Positions 35,248-43,338 of a stretch of 64,000 nt of DNA are shown piece by piece. A program made the position numbers and the translations under genes. A model generated the notes under the pieces. That model was not told the origin of the DNA, ran no database searches, and saw only the letters and a program-made list of their open reading frames with translations. Origin of the DNA: an uncultured Oscillospiraceae bacterium. Its GTDB lineage: Bacteria > Bacillota > Clostridia > Oscillospirales > Oscillospiraceae. Where the stretch lies: NCBI GenBank assembly GCA_944385415.1, contig CALWXC010000039.1:108410-172409 (forward strand), in the 5' to 3' direction. Within the stretch, counting starts at the first letter, position 1. Every line of letters starts with the position of its first letter.

Positions 35248-36618
35248 TTATTCTGGATGTTCTGTCCTAGTGACCTGTACAACAGTCCCGGCCAGCAGCA
35301 GCAACGCCAGCAGATTGGGAAAGGCCATCAAACCGTTGGTCAGATCTGCCAGCTGCCACACGGCTTCCACCGACAGATAGGGTGCCGCCGCCACAGCGGC
35401 AATGCAAAGCCAGCGATATAACCGTTCCGCCACACGGCTGCCGTGGGTCAGATATGCCAGGCACTGTTGGGCGTAGTAATGCCAGCCGATGACCGTGGCA
35501 AAAGCAAACAGCAGTAGGCTGACCATCAGGACAAATCGGCTGAGGGAAGGTGTAAATGGTAAGCCAGATACAAAGGCGGTATTGGTGATAGTGACACCGT
35601 CCCCGCCCTGCTGCCATGCGCCGGTCACCACAATCGCCAGACCGGTCAGCGTACACAGTACAATAGTATCAATAAACGTACCAGTCATGGAGGCCAACCC
35701 CTGCCGGCTAGGCCGGACGCCCCGGACCATACCGGCGGCAATGGCCGCCGTGCCCATACCTGCCTCGTTGGTAAAAAGGCCCCGCGCAATCCCCTGCCGC
35801 ATGGCGATAAACAGAGAGCCCACCGCACCGCCGGTGACTGCTTTGGGAGCCCATGCGCCGCTCAGGACCTGTCCCACCGCCATGGGCAGCGCTTTCCAGT
35901 TCCAGAGAAGCAGTGCTCCGGTCAACAGAATATAGCCGATGGCCATAATGGGTACCAGAGTTTCCGCCACGGTACCAATCCGTTCCGCACCGCCCAACAG
36001 CACCGCCGCTGTGGCCACGGTCACTACCACCCCGGCCAGAACGACAGCCGGCGGCCGGTAGGCTCCAAACAGCCACAGCCCCCAGGTCCCCTGAAAATCC
36101 GGTGAAAAAAACCGTGCCACGGCGGCGCTGATGCCGTGGACCTGGGCCACCGTACCGATACCGAACGCCCCGGCGAACACCGCACAGACGGCATAGCAAA
36201 TCGCCATCACCCGGCCCTTTCGTCCCAAACCCTGCTCCATGTAAATACAGGGCCCGCCGCCTTGGGGACCGGAATACCGTACAGCCAGAAGTCCTTCGGC
36301 GTACTGTGTCGCCATTCCCAGGAAACCCGCCAGCAGCATCCAAAACAATGCGCCGGGGCCACCAATGGAAATCGCCGACGCTACACCAATGATGTTCCCG
36401 GTACCGATGGTGGCGGCCAGCGCTGTGCACAGGGCCCGAAATGGTGTGGCGTCCTCCCCTTCCGCCTGCGGACCGAAGGCTGTTTTCAGTCCGGTTTTCA
36501 GTCCCCGCAGCTGAATGAAGCGGAGCCGGATGGTAAATAGAATGCCTACGGTCAGAATCAGTCCCATCATGGGCCAGCCCCAAACCCACGTGCAGAGCGT
36601 TGTAAGCCATGCCTTCAT
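35248..36618 (-). CDS. sodium/alanine (AGCS-family) symporter
   Basis: 456 residues with about eleven membrane helices. Imports alanine or glycine with sodium. AGCS hallmarks: ALCTALAATIGTGNIIGVA, GPGALFWMLLAGFLGMATQY, GLFTNEAGMGTAAIAAG and TGTFIDTIVLCTLTGLAIV. Start ATG at 36618 with AGGAGGCAGCG upstream. Single-gene unit between the gltX terminator and the tRNA-Thr promoter. Confidence 0.93.
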   Translation of the reverse strand: MKAWLTTLCTWVWGWPMMGLILTVGILFTIRLRFIQLRGLKTGLKTAFGPQAEGEDATPFRALCTALAATIGTGNIIGVASAISIGGPGALFWMLLAGFLGMATQYAEGLLAVRYSGPQGGGPCIYMEQGLGRKGRVMAICYAVCAVFAGAFGIGTVAQVHGISAAVARFFSPDFQGTWGLWLFGAYRPPAVVLAGVVVTVATAAVLLGGAERIGTVAETLVPIMAIGYILLTGALLLWNWKALPMAVGQVLSGAWAPKAVTGGAVGSLFIAMRQGIARGLFTNEAGMGTAAIAAGMVRGVRPSRQGLASMTGTFIDTIVLCTLTGLAIVVTGAWQQGGDGVTITNTAFVSGLPFTPSLSRFVLMVSLLLFAFATVIGWHYYAQQCLAYLTHGSRVAERLYRWLCIAAVAAAPYLSVEAVWQLADLTNGLMAFPNLLALLLLAGTVVQVTRTEHPE

Positions 36619-36688
36619 TTTCGCTGCCTCCTTTGTCTGTCGATATTGTACAGTATGTATTTTCAGGGGCAGTTAGAAATATTTTTTC

Positions 36689-36717
36689 TTGACAAGCGAA
36701 ATTTTCCATAGTATAAT
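36689..36717 (+). promoter_or_regulatory. tRNA-Thr promoter
   Basis: Consensus TTGACA (36689-36694) and TATAAT (36712-36717) with a 17-base spacer, ending 19 bases before the tRNA. Confidence 0.85.
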
Positions 36718-36736
36718 AACCGAGCAATTAAGAGTT

Positions 36737-36812
36737 GCTGGTATAGCTCAGTCGGTAGAGCAGCTGATTCGTAATCAGCAGGTCGTGTGTTCGAGTCACA
36801 TTACCAGCTCCA
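36737..36812 (+). tRNA. tRNA-Thr(CGT)
   Basis: 76 bases forming a full cloverleaf: acceptor GCTGGTA/TACCAGC, D-arm GCTC/GAGC, anticodon arm GCTGA-TTCGTAA-TCAGC with anticodon CGT (reads ACG, Thr), T-arm with loop TTCGAGT and an encoded CCA end. Confidence 0.96.
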
Positions 36813-36841
36813 AAAGGACATCGCTTCGGCGATGTCCTTTT
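36813..36841 (+). terminator. tRNA terminator
   Basis: AAAGGACATCGC pairs with GCGATGTCCTTT across TTCG (loop 36825-36828), directly after the tRNA, with a T-run. Confidence 0.88.
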
Positions 36842-36862
36842 GCTTTATATTAATGAAACAAA

Positions 36863-36893
36863 GCCACCGGAGCTCATTGGAAACTCCGGTGGC
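36863..36893 (-). terminator. terminator of the mrp gene
   Basis: GCCACCGGAG (36863-36872) pairs with CTCCGGTGGC (36884-36893); on the minus strand it is followed by TTTGTTT. Confidence 0.75.
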
Positions 36894-36898
36894 CTGTC

Positions 36899-37726
36899 TT
36901 ATTCCTTTGTCAGCGCCTGGGCGGCGGGCTCGATAGCCGTCAGATCGACCTGCTCGATGCAGCCCATATCGGCCATCTGTGCCACCGTAGGATCGATGGG
37001 CAGCCGGGCTAGAATGGGAATGTTATACTGCTGCGACATGGCATCCAGATGGCTCTTGCCGAAGACCTTCGTCTTCTTGCCGCAGTCAGGGCACTGATAG
37101 TAGCTGTAGTTCTCCACAAAGCCCAGAACCGGGATTTCCATCATGCGGGCCATATTGACCGCCTTGGCCACAATCATGGACACCAGGTCCTGCGGCGTTG
37201 CCACCACAATGATGCCGTCGATGGGCAGGGACTGGAACACCGTCAGAGGCACGTCGCCCGTTCCGGGCGGCATGTCCACAAACAGATAATCCACGTCACC
37301 CCAGATCACATCGGTCCAGAACTGCTTGACCGCACCAGCCAAAACGGGACCACGCCACAGAACCGGAGCTGTTTCATCGTCCAGCAACAGATTGATAGAC
37401 ATCACCTGGATGCCCTCCTTGCTGATGGCGGGGACGATACCGGCTTCCGTGGCTTCCCGGCACTCATTGACGCCGAACGCCTTTGGAATGGACGGACCGG
37501 TAATATCGGCGTCGAGAATAGCCGTGCTATGACCCTGTTTTGCCATGGCGCAAGCCAGCATGGAGGTGACAGTGGATTTGCCCACGCCGCCCTTACCGGA
37601 CACAACAGCAATCACTTTCTTGACATGGGAACCAGGATTGGCCGGGGTCAGCAAGCTCTCCTTGGTACGGCTGCCGCAGTCGGAACTGCTGCAGGATGAG
37701 CAGTTGCCGGAACATGCTTCACTCAT
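36899..37726 (-). CDS. mrp: Mrp/NBP35-family iron-sulfur carrier ATPase
   Basis: 275 residues. Deviant Walker A VVSGKGGVGKST, switch regions ILDADITGPS and FVDMPPGTGDVPLTV, and the C-terminal CPDCGKKT pair that binds a bridging Fe-S cluster. A Cys-rich N-terminus (CSGNCSSCSSSDCGS) marks the NBP35-like subclass and may bind a second cluster. The protein probably carries Fe-S clusters to client enzymes. ATG at 37726 after AAGGAGC. Preceded by an unexplained palindrome (37771-37799). Confidence 0.94.
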   Translation of the reverse strand: MSEACSGNCSSCSSSDCGSRTKESLLTPANPGSHVKKVIAVVSGKGGVGKSTVTSMLACAMAKQGHSTAILDADITGPSIPKAFGVNECREATEAGIVPAISKEGIQVMSINLLLDDETAPVLWRGPVLAGAVKQFWTDVIWGDVDYLFVDMPPGTGDVPLTVFQSLPIDGIIVVATPQDLVSMIVAKAVNMARMMEIPVLGFVENYSYYQCPDCGKKTKVFGKSHLDAMSQQYNIPILARLPIDPTVAQMADMGCIEQVDLTAIEPAAQALTKE

Positions 37727-37770
37727 ATTGATGCGCTCCTTCTACGCCCGAAGGCGTTGTAATACTATAA

Positions 37771-37799
37771 TCTCATAAAAATCCTGAATTTTTATGAGA
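37771..37799. repeat. 29-bp palindrome in the mrp/Cys-rich gene intergenic region
   Basis: TCTCATAAAAA (37771-37781) and TTTTTATGAGA (37789-37799) are perfect inverted copies around a 7-base centre, 45 bases upstream of mrp. This could be a regulator site or a weak hairpin. The rest of the intergenic stretch 37727-38040 shows no other gene; a CATACACT element near 37985 is noted separately. Confidence 0.6.
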
Positions 37800-37984
37800 C
37801 AGGCATTGCCTTGCGGCGTTGCCCTTTTGCGGTAAAGTCTTATAAGTTCTTGACGCGCCCGCGGTGTTATAAAACACTATGAAAGCGGTTTTCAAGAACG
37901 AATATAAATTCCTTTTTGATTGTAGTCCCTGCGGCGGAGAAAGTCAAGGCGGCATATGCCATTTTCACACATTTTAGACTGGGG

Positions 37985-37992
37985 CATACACT
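37985..37992 (+). promoter_or_regulatory. possible sporulation-sigma -10 element
   Basis: CATACACT matches the sigma-E -10 consensus (CATACAnT) and fits sigma-K loosely, 49 bases before the Cys-rich gene. No convincing -35 is seen. Weak. Confidence 0.3.
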
Positions 37993-38040
37993 GATCATGA
38001 AGGCGCTTGCCTATCAAAATCCCATTAGGAGGTATCCCCT

Positions 38041-38934
38041 ATGTCTGAGAAATGCCAGGTGGGTGCAGTCAACGACCTGGGCGGCATCCGCGAGGCCGTT
38101 TGCATCCACACCAAAAAAATCTGTGACTCCTGCATCGACAAGGACTGCATTGAGGATCTGCGGGTGTTCCTGACCCAGGATTCCCAGGCCATTCTGGAGC
38201 AGGCCACCAACGTAAAAGCCCGCAGCGCCGAGCTGCTGTACGTCTCCCTCGATGTGGAGCCCGCCCAGTTCAACACGGGGCACTATACGGTGGACATTAC
38301 TTATTATTACCGCATTCTGGTGGACGCCATCGTCTGCGGCACCCGTCCCTGCACCATCTGCGGTCTGTCCGTGTTCTCCAAGCGGGTCATTCTCTGCGGC
38401 GGCGAGGGCAGCGCCCGGACCTTCAGCAGCAAGGCCGTCATGGACGGCTTTGACCGTCAGCGCCTCATGCAGACCGCAACGCCCGACGCCCTGGTGGAGG
38501 TCATCGACCCCATGATTCTCGCCAGCAAGGTAGTGGATGTCTGCAACTGCCGCTGCAACGACAACACCTGCCTGGAGCTGCCCGGCTTCATCTGTGGCTG
38601 CTTCGACGGTGAGCTGGTCCTCAACGGCGAGAGCCGCCGCCTGTACGTCACCATCGGTCAGTTCTCCATCATCCGCATGGAGCGCGACACCCAGCTGCGG
38701 ATTCCCAGCTACAGCTACTGCATCCCCACCAAGGACTGCGCTGCCACCGGTTCCAATACCGATGAAAGCCCCTGCGACATGTTCAGCAAGATCAAGTTCC
38801 CCGTCTCTTCCTTCTTCCCCGCCTGCGGCGACAGCGAGTGTGCCGCCCTGGCCGGCGTCAACGACGACTGCGGCTGCGGCAACAACAATAACTCCAATTC
38901 CAATAACAACTGCGGCTGCCGTATCGTTCGCTGA
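38041..38934 (+). CDS. cysteine-rich conserved protein, possibly spore-surface
   Basis: 297 residues with about two dozen Cys, several in CxC or CxxC spacing (CIHTKKICDSCIDKDC, CNCRCNDNTC, CGCGN, NNCGC). No signal peptide. A middle part looks folded (beta-rich; VDITYYYRILVDAIVCGTRP), and the C-terminus ends in an Asn/Ser-rich tail and GCRIVR. The composition resembles cross-linked spore coat/exosporium proteins of Clostridia, and the sequence style is common in Oscillospiraceae. Function not established. AGGAGG seven bases upstream of ATG. Confidence 0.7.
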   Translation: MSEKCQVGAVNDLGGIREAVCIHTKKICDSCIDKDCIEDLRVFLTQDSQAILEQATNVKARSAELLYVSLDVEPAQFNTGHYTVDITYYYRILVDAIVCGTRPCTICGLSVFSKRVILCGGEGSARTFSSKAVMDGFDRQRLMQTATPDALVEVIDPMILASKVVDVCNCRCNDNTCLELPGFICGCFDGELVLNGESRRLYVTIGQFSIIRMERDTQLRIPSYSYCIPTKDCAATGSNTDESPCDMFSKIKFPVSSFFPACGDSECAALAGVNDDCGCGNNNNSNSNNNCGCRIVR

Positions 38935-38951
38935 GCAGCCACACGATCAAT

Positions 38952-38982
38952 GGGGCATCCCGGCGCAATACCGGGGTGCCCC
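38952..38982 (+). terminator. hairpin terminator
   Basis: GGGGCATCCCGG (38952-38963) pairs with CCGGGGTGCCCC (38971-38982, one G-U), followed by GTTTCC. Confidence 0.8.
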
Positions 38983-39010
38983 GTTTCCTCACTTGAAACA
39001 AACTGTTTGA

Positions 39011-39586
39011 TTACAGCGAAAGCCGATTTGTTACGCCCATAGCATCCAATTCCTCCGAATCATGGGTCACCAGCAACACCGTTCGTCCGGCGCAACGTGT
39101 CAGCGTATCCGTCAGTACCACCTGTTTCGTGGCAGCATCCAATCCCCGGAATGGCTCGTCCAGCAACAGCAGATCGTATTCTGCCAGCAGCGCCCGCAAA
39201 ATGGCAACCCGCCGTTTTTGTCCGCCGGACAACTCCCGAACCGGCTGACGGCTACTGTCCCCCAGTCCCACTGCCTTTAAAGATGCTTCTACGGTTTCCA
39301 ATGTCAGTACCGGTGTCACCAGTCGGATATTGGCCACTGCGTTGAGGTTTTCACACAGCCGGTCCTCCTGGAAGACGGCACTGACCCGCAGGCCGTCCAA
39401 TCCTGTAATTTTCCCTTGCTGAGGCCGGTCCAGCCCCATGAGAATCCGCAGCAGCGTCGTTTTGCCGGAGCCGGACGGGGCCATCAGCCCTGTGATGGTT
39501 CCGGCCTGCAATCTGGCGGAAAAGCCGTGGAGAACCTCCTTTTCTCCAAAGGAGCGGTACACCTCCCGGATGATGATATCCTCCAT
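39011..39586 (-). CDS. ABC importer ATP-binding protein (SsuB/TauB-like)
   Basis: 191 residues, a little short for the family. Walker A APSGSGKTTLL, Q-loop in VFQEDRLCENL, signature LSGGQKRRVAI, Walker B LLLLDEPFRGLD, and LVTHD. It powers the permease encoded four bases upstream. Likely imports a sulfonate, nitrate-like or pyrimidine-like small molecule; the true substrate cannot be read. Confidence 0.9.
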   Translation of the reverse strand: MEDIIIREVYRSFGEKEVLHGFSARLQAGTITGLMAPSGSGKTTLLRILMGLDRPQQGKITGLDGLRVSAVFQEDRLCENLNAVANIRLVTPVLTLETVEASLKAVGLGDSSRQPVRELSGGQKRRVAILRALLAEYDLLLLDEPFRGLDAATKQVVLTDTLTRCAGRTVLLVTHDSEELDAMGVTNRLSL

Positions 39587-39589
39587 AGC

Positions 39590-40345
39590 TCACATCCTTT
39601 CCAGTCCCCGGAACAGCAAACGCAGCAGCGTCTGGAACAGCCGTTCACAGCTCACACTCAGCAGCACAATCACTACGGTCCAGGCGAACAGGTCCCGTGT
39701 ATCCAGATAGACCTTGGCTTGATACAGCTGCGCACCAATGGACCCGTCGGGCATTCCGATGACCTCCGCGGCCATGCCGGATTTCCAGGCCAGGCCCACA
39801 GCAGTGGCACATGCGGACTGGAAATACGGCGCCACCTGGGGCGCGTAAATATACCGCAGCCGTCGCCCTGTCGGAACTGCAAACACCTGGGCCATCTCCA
39901 GCAGCTGCCGGTCCGCTGCCCGAATACCGGCGGCCGTACTGCCGTAAACCACCGGCAATACAATGAGAAAGGAAATCAGCACCGCCAAGGATTGGGCGGA
40001 AAAGAGAATCAGGACCAGAATAATAAAAGATGCAACGGGAATGGATTTCACTGTTAGCAGCAGCGGCGCCAGCAGTTCCTCCACCCGACGATATCGGACA
40101 GCCAGAGCCGCCAAGCCGGCGCCTGCCGCTGCGCCTAGCAGGAACCCGGCGGCAATACGTCCGGTGGAACACAGAACCGCCCCATAAAAAGCCGATACCG
40201 TCAACAATTCCCCCACCCGGAGCAGGACCTCCCAGGGCGACACCAGAAAAATTCGCTGGTGAATGGCCATGGCCGCCGCCTGCCATACCAGGAGCCAGAA
40301 AACCACAGCCCACAGGCGCAGGGTTCCCCGCTTCTTCCCTGCCAT
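39590..40345 (-). CDS. ABC importer permease (SsuC/TauC-like)
   Basis: 251 residues with six membrane helices. The EAA-type cytoplasmic loop is AAGIRAADRQLLEMAQVFAV, followed by the conserved ATAVGLAWKSGMAAEVIG, typical of sulfonate/nitrate-class permeases. Its start overlaps the substrate-binding-protein stop (TGATG). Middle gene of the three-gene importer operon. Confidence 0.9.
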   Translation of the reverse strand: MAGKKRGTLRLWAVVFWLLVWQAAAMAIHQRIFLVSPWEVLLRVGELLTVSAFYGAVLCSTGRIAAGFLLGAAAGAGLAALAVRYRRVEELLAPLLLTVKSIPVASFIILVLILFSAQSLAVLISFLIVLPVVYGSTAAGIRAADRQLLEMAQVFAVPTGRRLRYIYAPQVAPYFQSACATAVGLAWKSGMAAEVIGMPDGSIGAQLYQAKVYLDTRDLFAWTVVIVLLSVSCERLFQTLLRLLFRGLERM

Positions 40346-41436
40346 CAGCCGAGGAAATAGAAATCGTCAGCAGGCATCGCGCCGCCGATGGATTTGGGAT
40401 TCTGCTCCAGCAGTACAGTCAGATAACCCGACAGCTTTTCCTGCAATTCCTGTCCGCGAATCAGGGTGATATTGCAGGCAGGAATGGCCTGCACTGCCAC
40501 CTGGGCCGGTACGATATCATACTGTCCCACCAGCTGGGCGGCGTCCTCCACATTGTTGTTGACGTAGTCCACGGAGGCCTGATAGTGCTCCAGGAATTCC
40601 GTCACCGCGTCGGGATGGGACTCCACAAACTCCCGGCGGCCAATGAGTACACCGGTAATCATGGAAGAGGGCGTCTCACTGTCCGCTTGCAGGCGGTCCC
40701 ATTCCTCCGTCAGGTCCAGAGCCACACGAATTTGATCACTCTGCATCTGTGCAGTGGTGACAAAGGGCTGAGGCAGCATGGCAACGGCGTTCTCCTGGGC
40801 CAGCAGAGCCGCCAGACACTCGCTGTGCTCACTCTTCCACTCGATGGTCACATCGGTAGTGGGGTCAATGCCGTTCTGTTCCAGGACATAGTTGAGGGCA
40901 TATTCCGGCGTGTTGTCCTTGCCGCTGGCATAGATGGTCTTGCCCCGCAGGTCCTCGACACTGGAAATGGTATCACCACTCTCCACCATATAGAGAACGC
41001 CCAGCGTATTGATGGCCAGCACCTCCACGCCGCCGTCCATATTATTGTAGAGAACCGACGCCAGATTGGCGGGCACCGCCGCCAGGTCCACCTCACCTTT
41101 GGCCAGCAGCGGCGTCACCAAATCCGCCGAAGCCTCAATGGAAAACGTATAGTCGCAGCCCTCCAGTTCGCCCTTGTCGGATGCGTCCATCATCTGGACC
41201 ATACCCATGGCCGTGGGGCCTTTCAGTGCAGCGACACGAATGGGCACCGAATCGGTTTCCGCTGGTTCTTCCGGCGTCTCCGGTTCCTCCGGCGTTTCCT
41301 CGGTCTCCGGCTCTGTTGTTGTAGTCTGCTCCTGTTCCGGCGCTTCCGGCATCTCTGCCGCCGGTTGGCTGCAGCCGGTCAGCATGGTCACTGCCATGGA
41401 CAAGGCGCAAAACAGGGAAACTAATTTTTTCATCAT
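40345..41436 (-). CDS. ABC importer substrate-binding lipoprotein (SsuA/THI5-like)
   Basis: 363 residues. Lipobox at about residues 18-21 (TMLTGCSQ), then a Pro/Glu-rich linker and a type-II periplasmic-binding fold (IRVAALKGPTAMGMVQMM, DLRGKTIYASGKDNTPEY). Proteins of this group bind nitrate, sulfonates or hydroxymethylpyrimidine-like molecules. No TPP riboswitch precedes the operon, so a thiamine-precursor role is not supported. The ATG at 41436 has AGGAAG eight bases upstream. Promoter and a 14-bp palindrome lie in its leader. Confidence 0.88.
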   Translation of the reverse strand: MMKKLVSLFCALSMAVTMLTGCSQPAAEMPEAPEQEQTTTTEPETEETPEEPETPEEPAETDSVPIRVAALKGPTAMGMVQMMDASDKGELEGCDYTFSIEASADLVTPLLAKGEVDLAAVPANLASVLYNNMDGGVEVLAINTLGVLYMVESGDTISSVEDLRGKTIYASGKDNTPEYALNYVLEQNGIDPTTDVTIEWKSEHSECLAALLAQENAVAMLPQPFVTTAQMQSDQIRVALDLTEEWDRLQADSETPSSMITGVLIGRREFVESHPDAVTEFLEHYQASVDYVNNNVEDAAQLVGQYDIVPAQVAVQAIPACNITLIRGQELQEKLSGYLTVLLEQNPKSIGGAMPADDFYFLG

Positions 41437-41455
41437 ATGGCGTTCTTCCTTTCTA

Positions 41456-41508
41456 AAGCCAATTGGCTTCCATAGTGGTATTGTACTCCCTGGCTGGTGG
41501 TTTGTAAA
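41456..41508 (-). promoter_or_regulatory. promoter and palindrome of the ABC importer operon
   Basis: Minus-strand TTTACA (41503-41508) and TACAAT (41480-41485) with a 17-base spacer. A perfect 14-bp palindrome AAGCCAATTGGCTT (41456-41469) lies just downstream near the start point, in a position suited to a repressor. Confidence 0.6.
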
Positions 41509-41635
41509 TATCTGCTGTTGGACTGCGCCTTTGGTGATTTTATCACGGAAGCGCCGACGCATATCTGGTATACTGTGGTCAAAGATAAGAAAACACCGTC
41601 ATACAGGACGGCAAAACTGCAAGGAGGAACGATTT

Positions 41636-41941
41636 ATGTCTGTACTGCACATTACAAAGGATACGTTCGAAAAGGAAGTCATGGCTTCTACGAAGCCGGT
41701 TCTGGTGGATTTCTGGGCCACCTGGTGCGGCCCCTGCCGCATGGTGGGCCCCATTCTCGATGAAATCGCCGCCGAGCGCAGCGACATCAAGGTCTGCAAG
41801 ATCAATGTGGATGAGGAGCCGGAGCTGGCTGCCCGCTTCCAGATCATGACCATCCCCACCCTGATGGTCATCAAAAACGGCGCCATCGTACACCAGTCTG
41901 CCGGCGCCCGGCCCAAGCAGCAGATTCTGGACCTGCTGTAA
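41636..41941 (+). CDS. trxA: thioredoxin
   Basis: 101 residues. WATWCGPCRMVGPIL holds the redox pair, and TIPTLMVIKNG holds the cis-Pro. It keeps cytoplasmic dithiols reduced. ATG at 41636 is chosen: AAGGAGG lies eight bases upstream, and the open frame runs far upstream through non-coding DNA. A terminator follows. Confidence 0.96.
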   Translation: MSVLHITKDTFEKEVMASTKPVLVDFWATWCGPCRMVGPILDEIAAERSDIKVCKINVDEEPELAARFQIMTIPTLMVIKNGAIVHQSAGARPKQQILDLL

Positions 41942-41993
41942 AACTGGATACCCATGTTCCGGCTGCGGCCTTTACCCGCAGTCAGAACATTTT

Positions 41994-42032
41994 AAAACGC
42001 GGTTCTCAGCCACTGGCTGGGAACCGCGTTTT
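41994..42032. terminator. bidirectional hairpin terminator
   Basis: AAAACGCGGTTCTCAGCC (41994-42011) pairs with the segment 42015-42032 with one G-U, between trxA and the convergent SLH gene. Confidence 0.9.
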
Positions 42033-42038
42033 GTACCG

Positions 42039-43313
42039 TTATGATTGGATATTTTCTGCGAACCGCTGCAAAATCGCGGCAACCTGCGCACGAGTGGCGG
42101 AACCGCCGGGAGACAATCTCTGATCTCCCACACCGGAAATCAGGCCCCGGTCCACAGCCCAGCCCATTGCCTGGACCGCATAGCCGGATACCGCCGACGC
42201 ATCGCGGAAGCCGTCCAGCGAACTGCTGCCGCCGTCTCCGGCCACCCCTGCATGGTTGGCATACCGATACAGTATGGTGGCCATCTGCTCCCGGGTCACC
42301 GGCACATTGGGGGCAAAGCGGCTGTCACTGACGCCCTGGACAATACCATTGGCCGCGGCCCAGGCCACGGCCTGGGTATACCAGGCGTCGGCCGGGACGT
42401 CGGCAAAGTTGGCAGCCCCTGCATTAGGCGCTCCCGCCATCCGGTGAAGCACTGTCACCAGCATGGCACGGCTCATGGACACATTGGGACCGAATTCTGT
42501 CTCGCTGATGCCCAGGAAGAGGCCGTTGGACACGGCGTAGTTCACCGCTTCAGCATACCAGTCGTTGGGCCCCACATCGCTAAAGGTGTGTACCGGTGTC
42601 GGATTTTCTTCCGGTGTCTCTTCCATCTCCTCTTCCCGCTCAAAGGTCACCACCACGGTATCTGTAGCCTTGAGACCCGTCAATCGGTTGGTCACCGCCA
42701 CTTCCCTGCCGTTCACCAGGATTTTGGCAATGCGATATCCCTCGTCCGGCGTGATGGTAACGGTGCCATCGCTGGCAGCGTGGACCTTGCCGCCGCTGCC
42801 GTTGACAGAAACCGCCGGCGTCCGGTCCTCTGTCGTGGATGAAGATCCACCGGACGAAGAACCACTGGAAGAAGAACCGCCGGAGGAAGTTTGCGTTACA
42901 GACAGCGTAACCGTTTCATATTGGGTGCCATTCAGGAACCGGTCCAGCACCGTAGCCGTAGGCACGCCGGTCACCTGAGTTCCGGCGGCCACCGTCAGCA
43001 TCCCCAGGTCCAGCGTCCCGTCAGCCGCCGTTAACGGCGTCCGCGAGGCGACGTACAGTGTAACGGTCCCTGCCGCACTATCCACAGTCACGGCATACGT
43101 ATCACCCTTGCCCTGGAATTGCACTGCCTGTGGACTGGTAATGTCCATAGTGACCTCGGCCGCATACCGGTCGGTTTCCACGTCCCGCAGCTCCACAGCC
43201 GCCGTCGTCCCCTGCTTGTCAAAGGATAGGGAAAGCTCCGCGGCCAAAACATTGGCCGACAGCATGGCGCCCAGGGTCAGCGCACAGATTCCCCGTTTGA
43301 TCCAACGATTCAT
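42039..43313 (-). CDS. secreted protein with cohesin-like domain and three SLH repeats
   Basis: 424 residues. Signal peptide about 1-24 (ends ANVLAAEL). Residues about 25-140 form a beta-sandwich that resembles a cohesin: TVDSAAGTVTLYVASRTPLT followed by DGTLDLGMLTVAAGT mirrors the cohesin pattern of V-D-x-x-x-G-x-I/V then G-x-L-x-x-L/I-x-F/T-V. A Ser/Gly linker (about 142-165) and a small beta-domain lead to three SLH repeats (about 245-424; FSDVGPNDWYAEAVNYAVSN, FADVPADAWYTQAVAWAAAN). It starts 25 bases after the dockerin-bearing peptidase and probably anchors a partner to the wall. Cohesin assignment is by eye. Confidence 0.72.
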   Translation of the reverse strand: MNRWIKRGICALTLGAMLSANVLAAELSLSFDKQGTTAAVELRDVETDRYAAEVTMDITSPQAVQFQGKGDTYAVTVDSAAGTVTLYVASRTPLTAADGTLDLGMLTVAAGTQVTGVPTATVLDRFLNGTQYETVTLSVTQTSSGGSSSSGSSSGGSSSTTEDRTPAVSVNGSGGKVHAASDGTVTITPDEGYRIAKILVNGREVAVTNRLTGLKATDTVVVTFEREEEMEETPEENPTPVHTFSDVGPNDWYAEAVNYAVSNGLFLGISETEFGPNVSMSRAMLVTVLHRMAGAPNAGAANFADVPADAWYTQAVAWAAANGIVQGVSDSRFAPNVPVTREQMATILYRYANHAGVAGDGGSSSLDGFRDASAVSGYAVQAMGWAVDRGLISGVGDQRLSPGGSATRAQVAAILQRFAENIQS

Positions 43314-43338
43314 TGCGTCCTCCATTTCTACCATTGCG

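Noticed and set aside
41437..41560. TPP riboswitch before the THI5-like binding protein
   Set aside because: The conserved TPP-riboswitch core is not present; only a promoter and a palindrome are seen.
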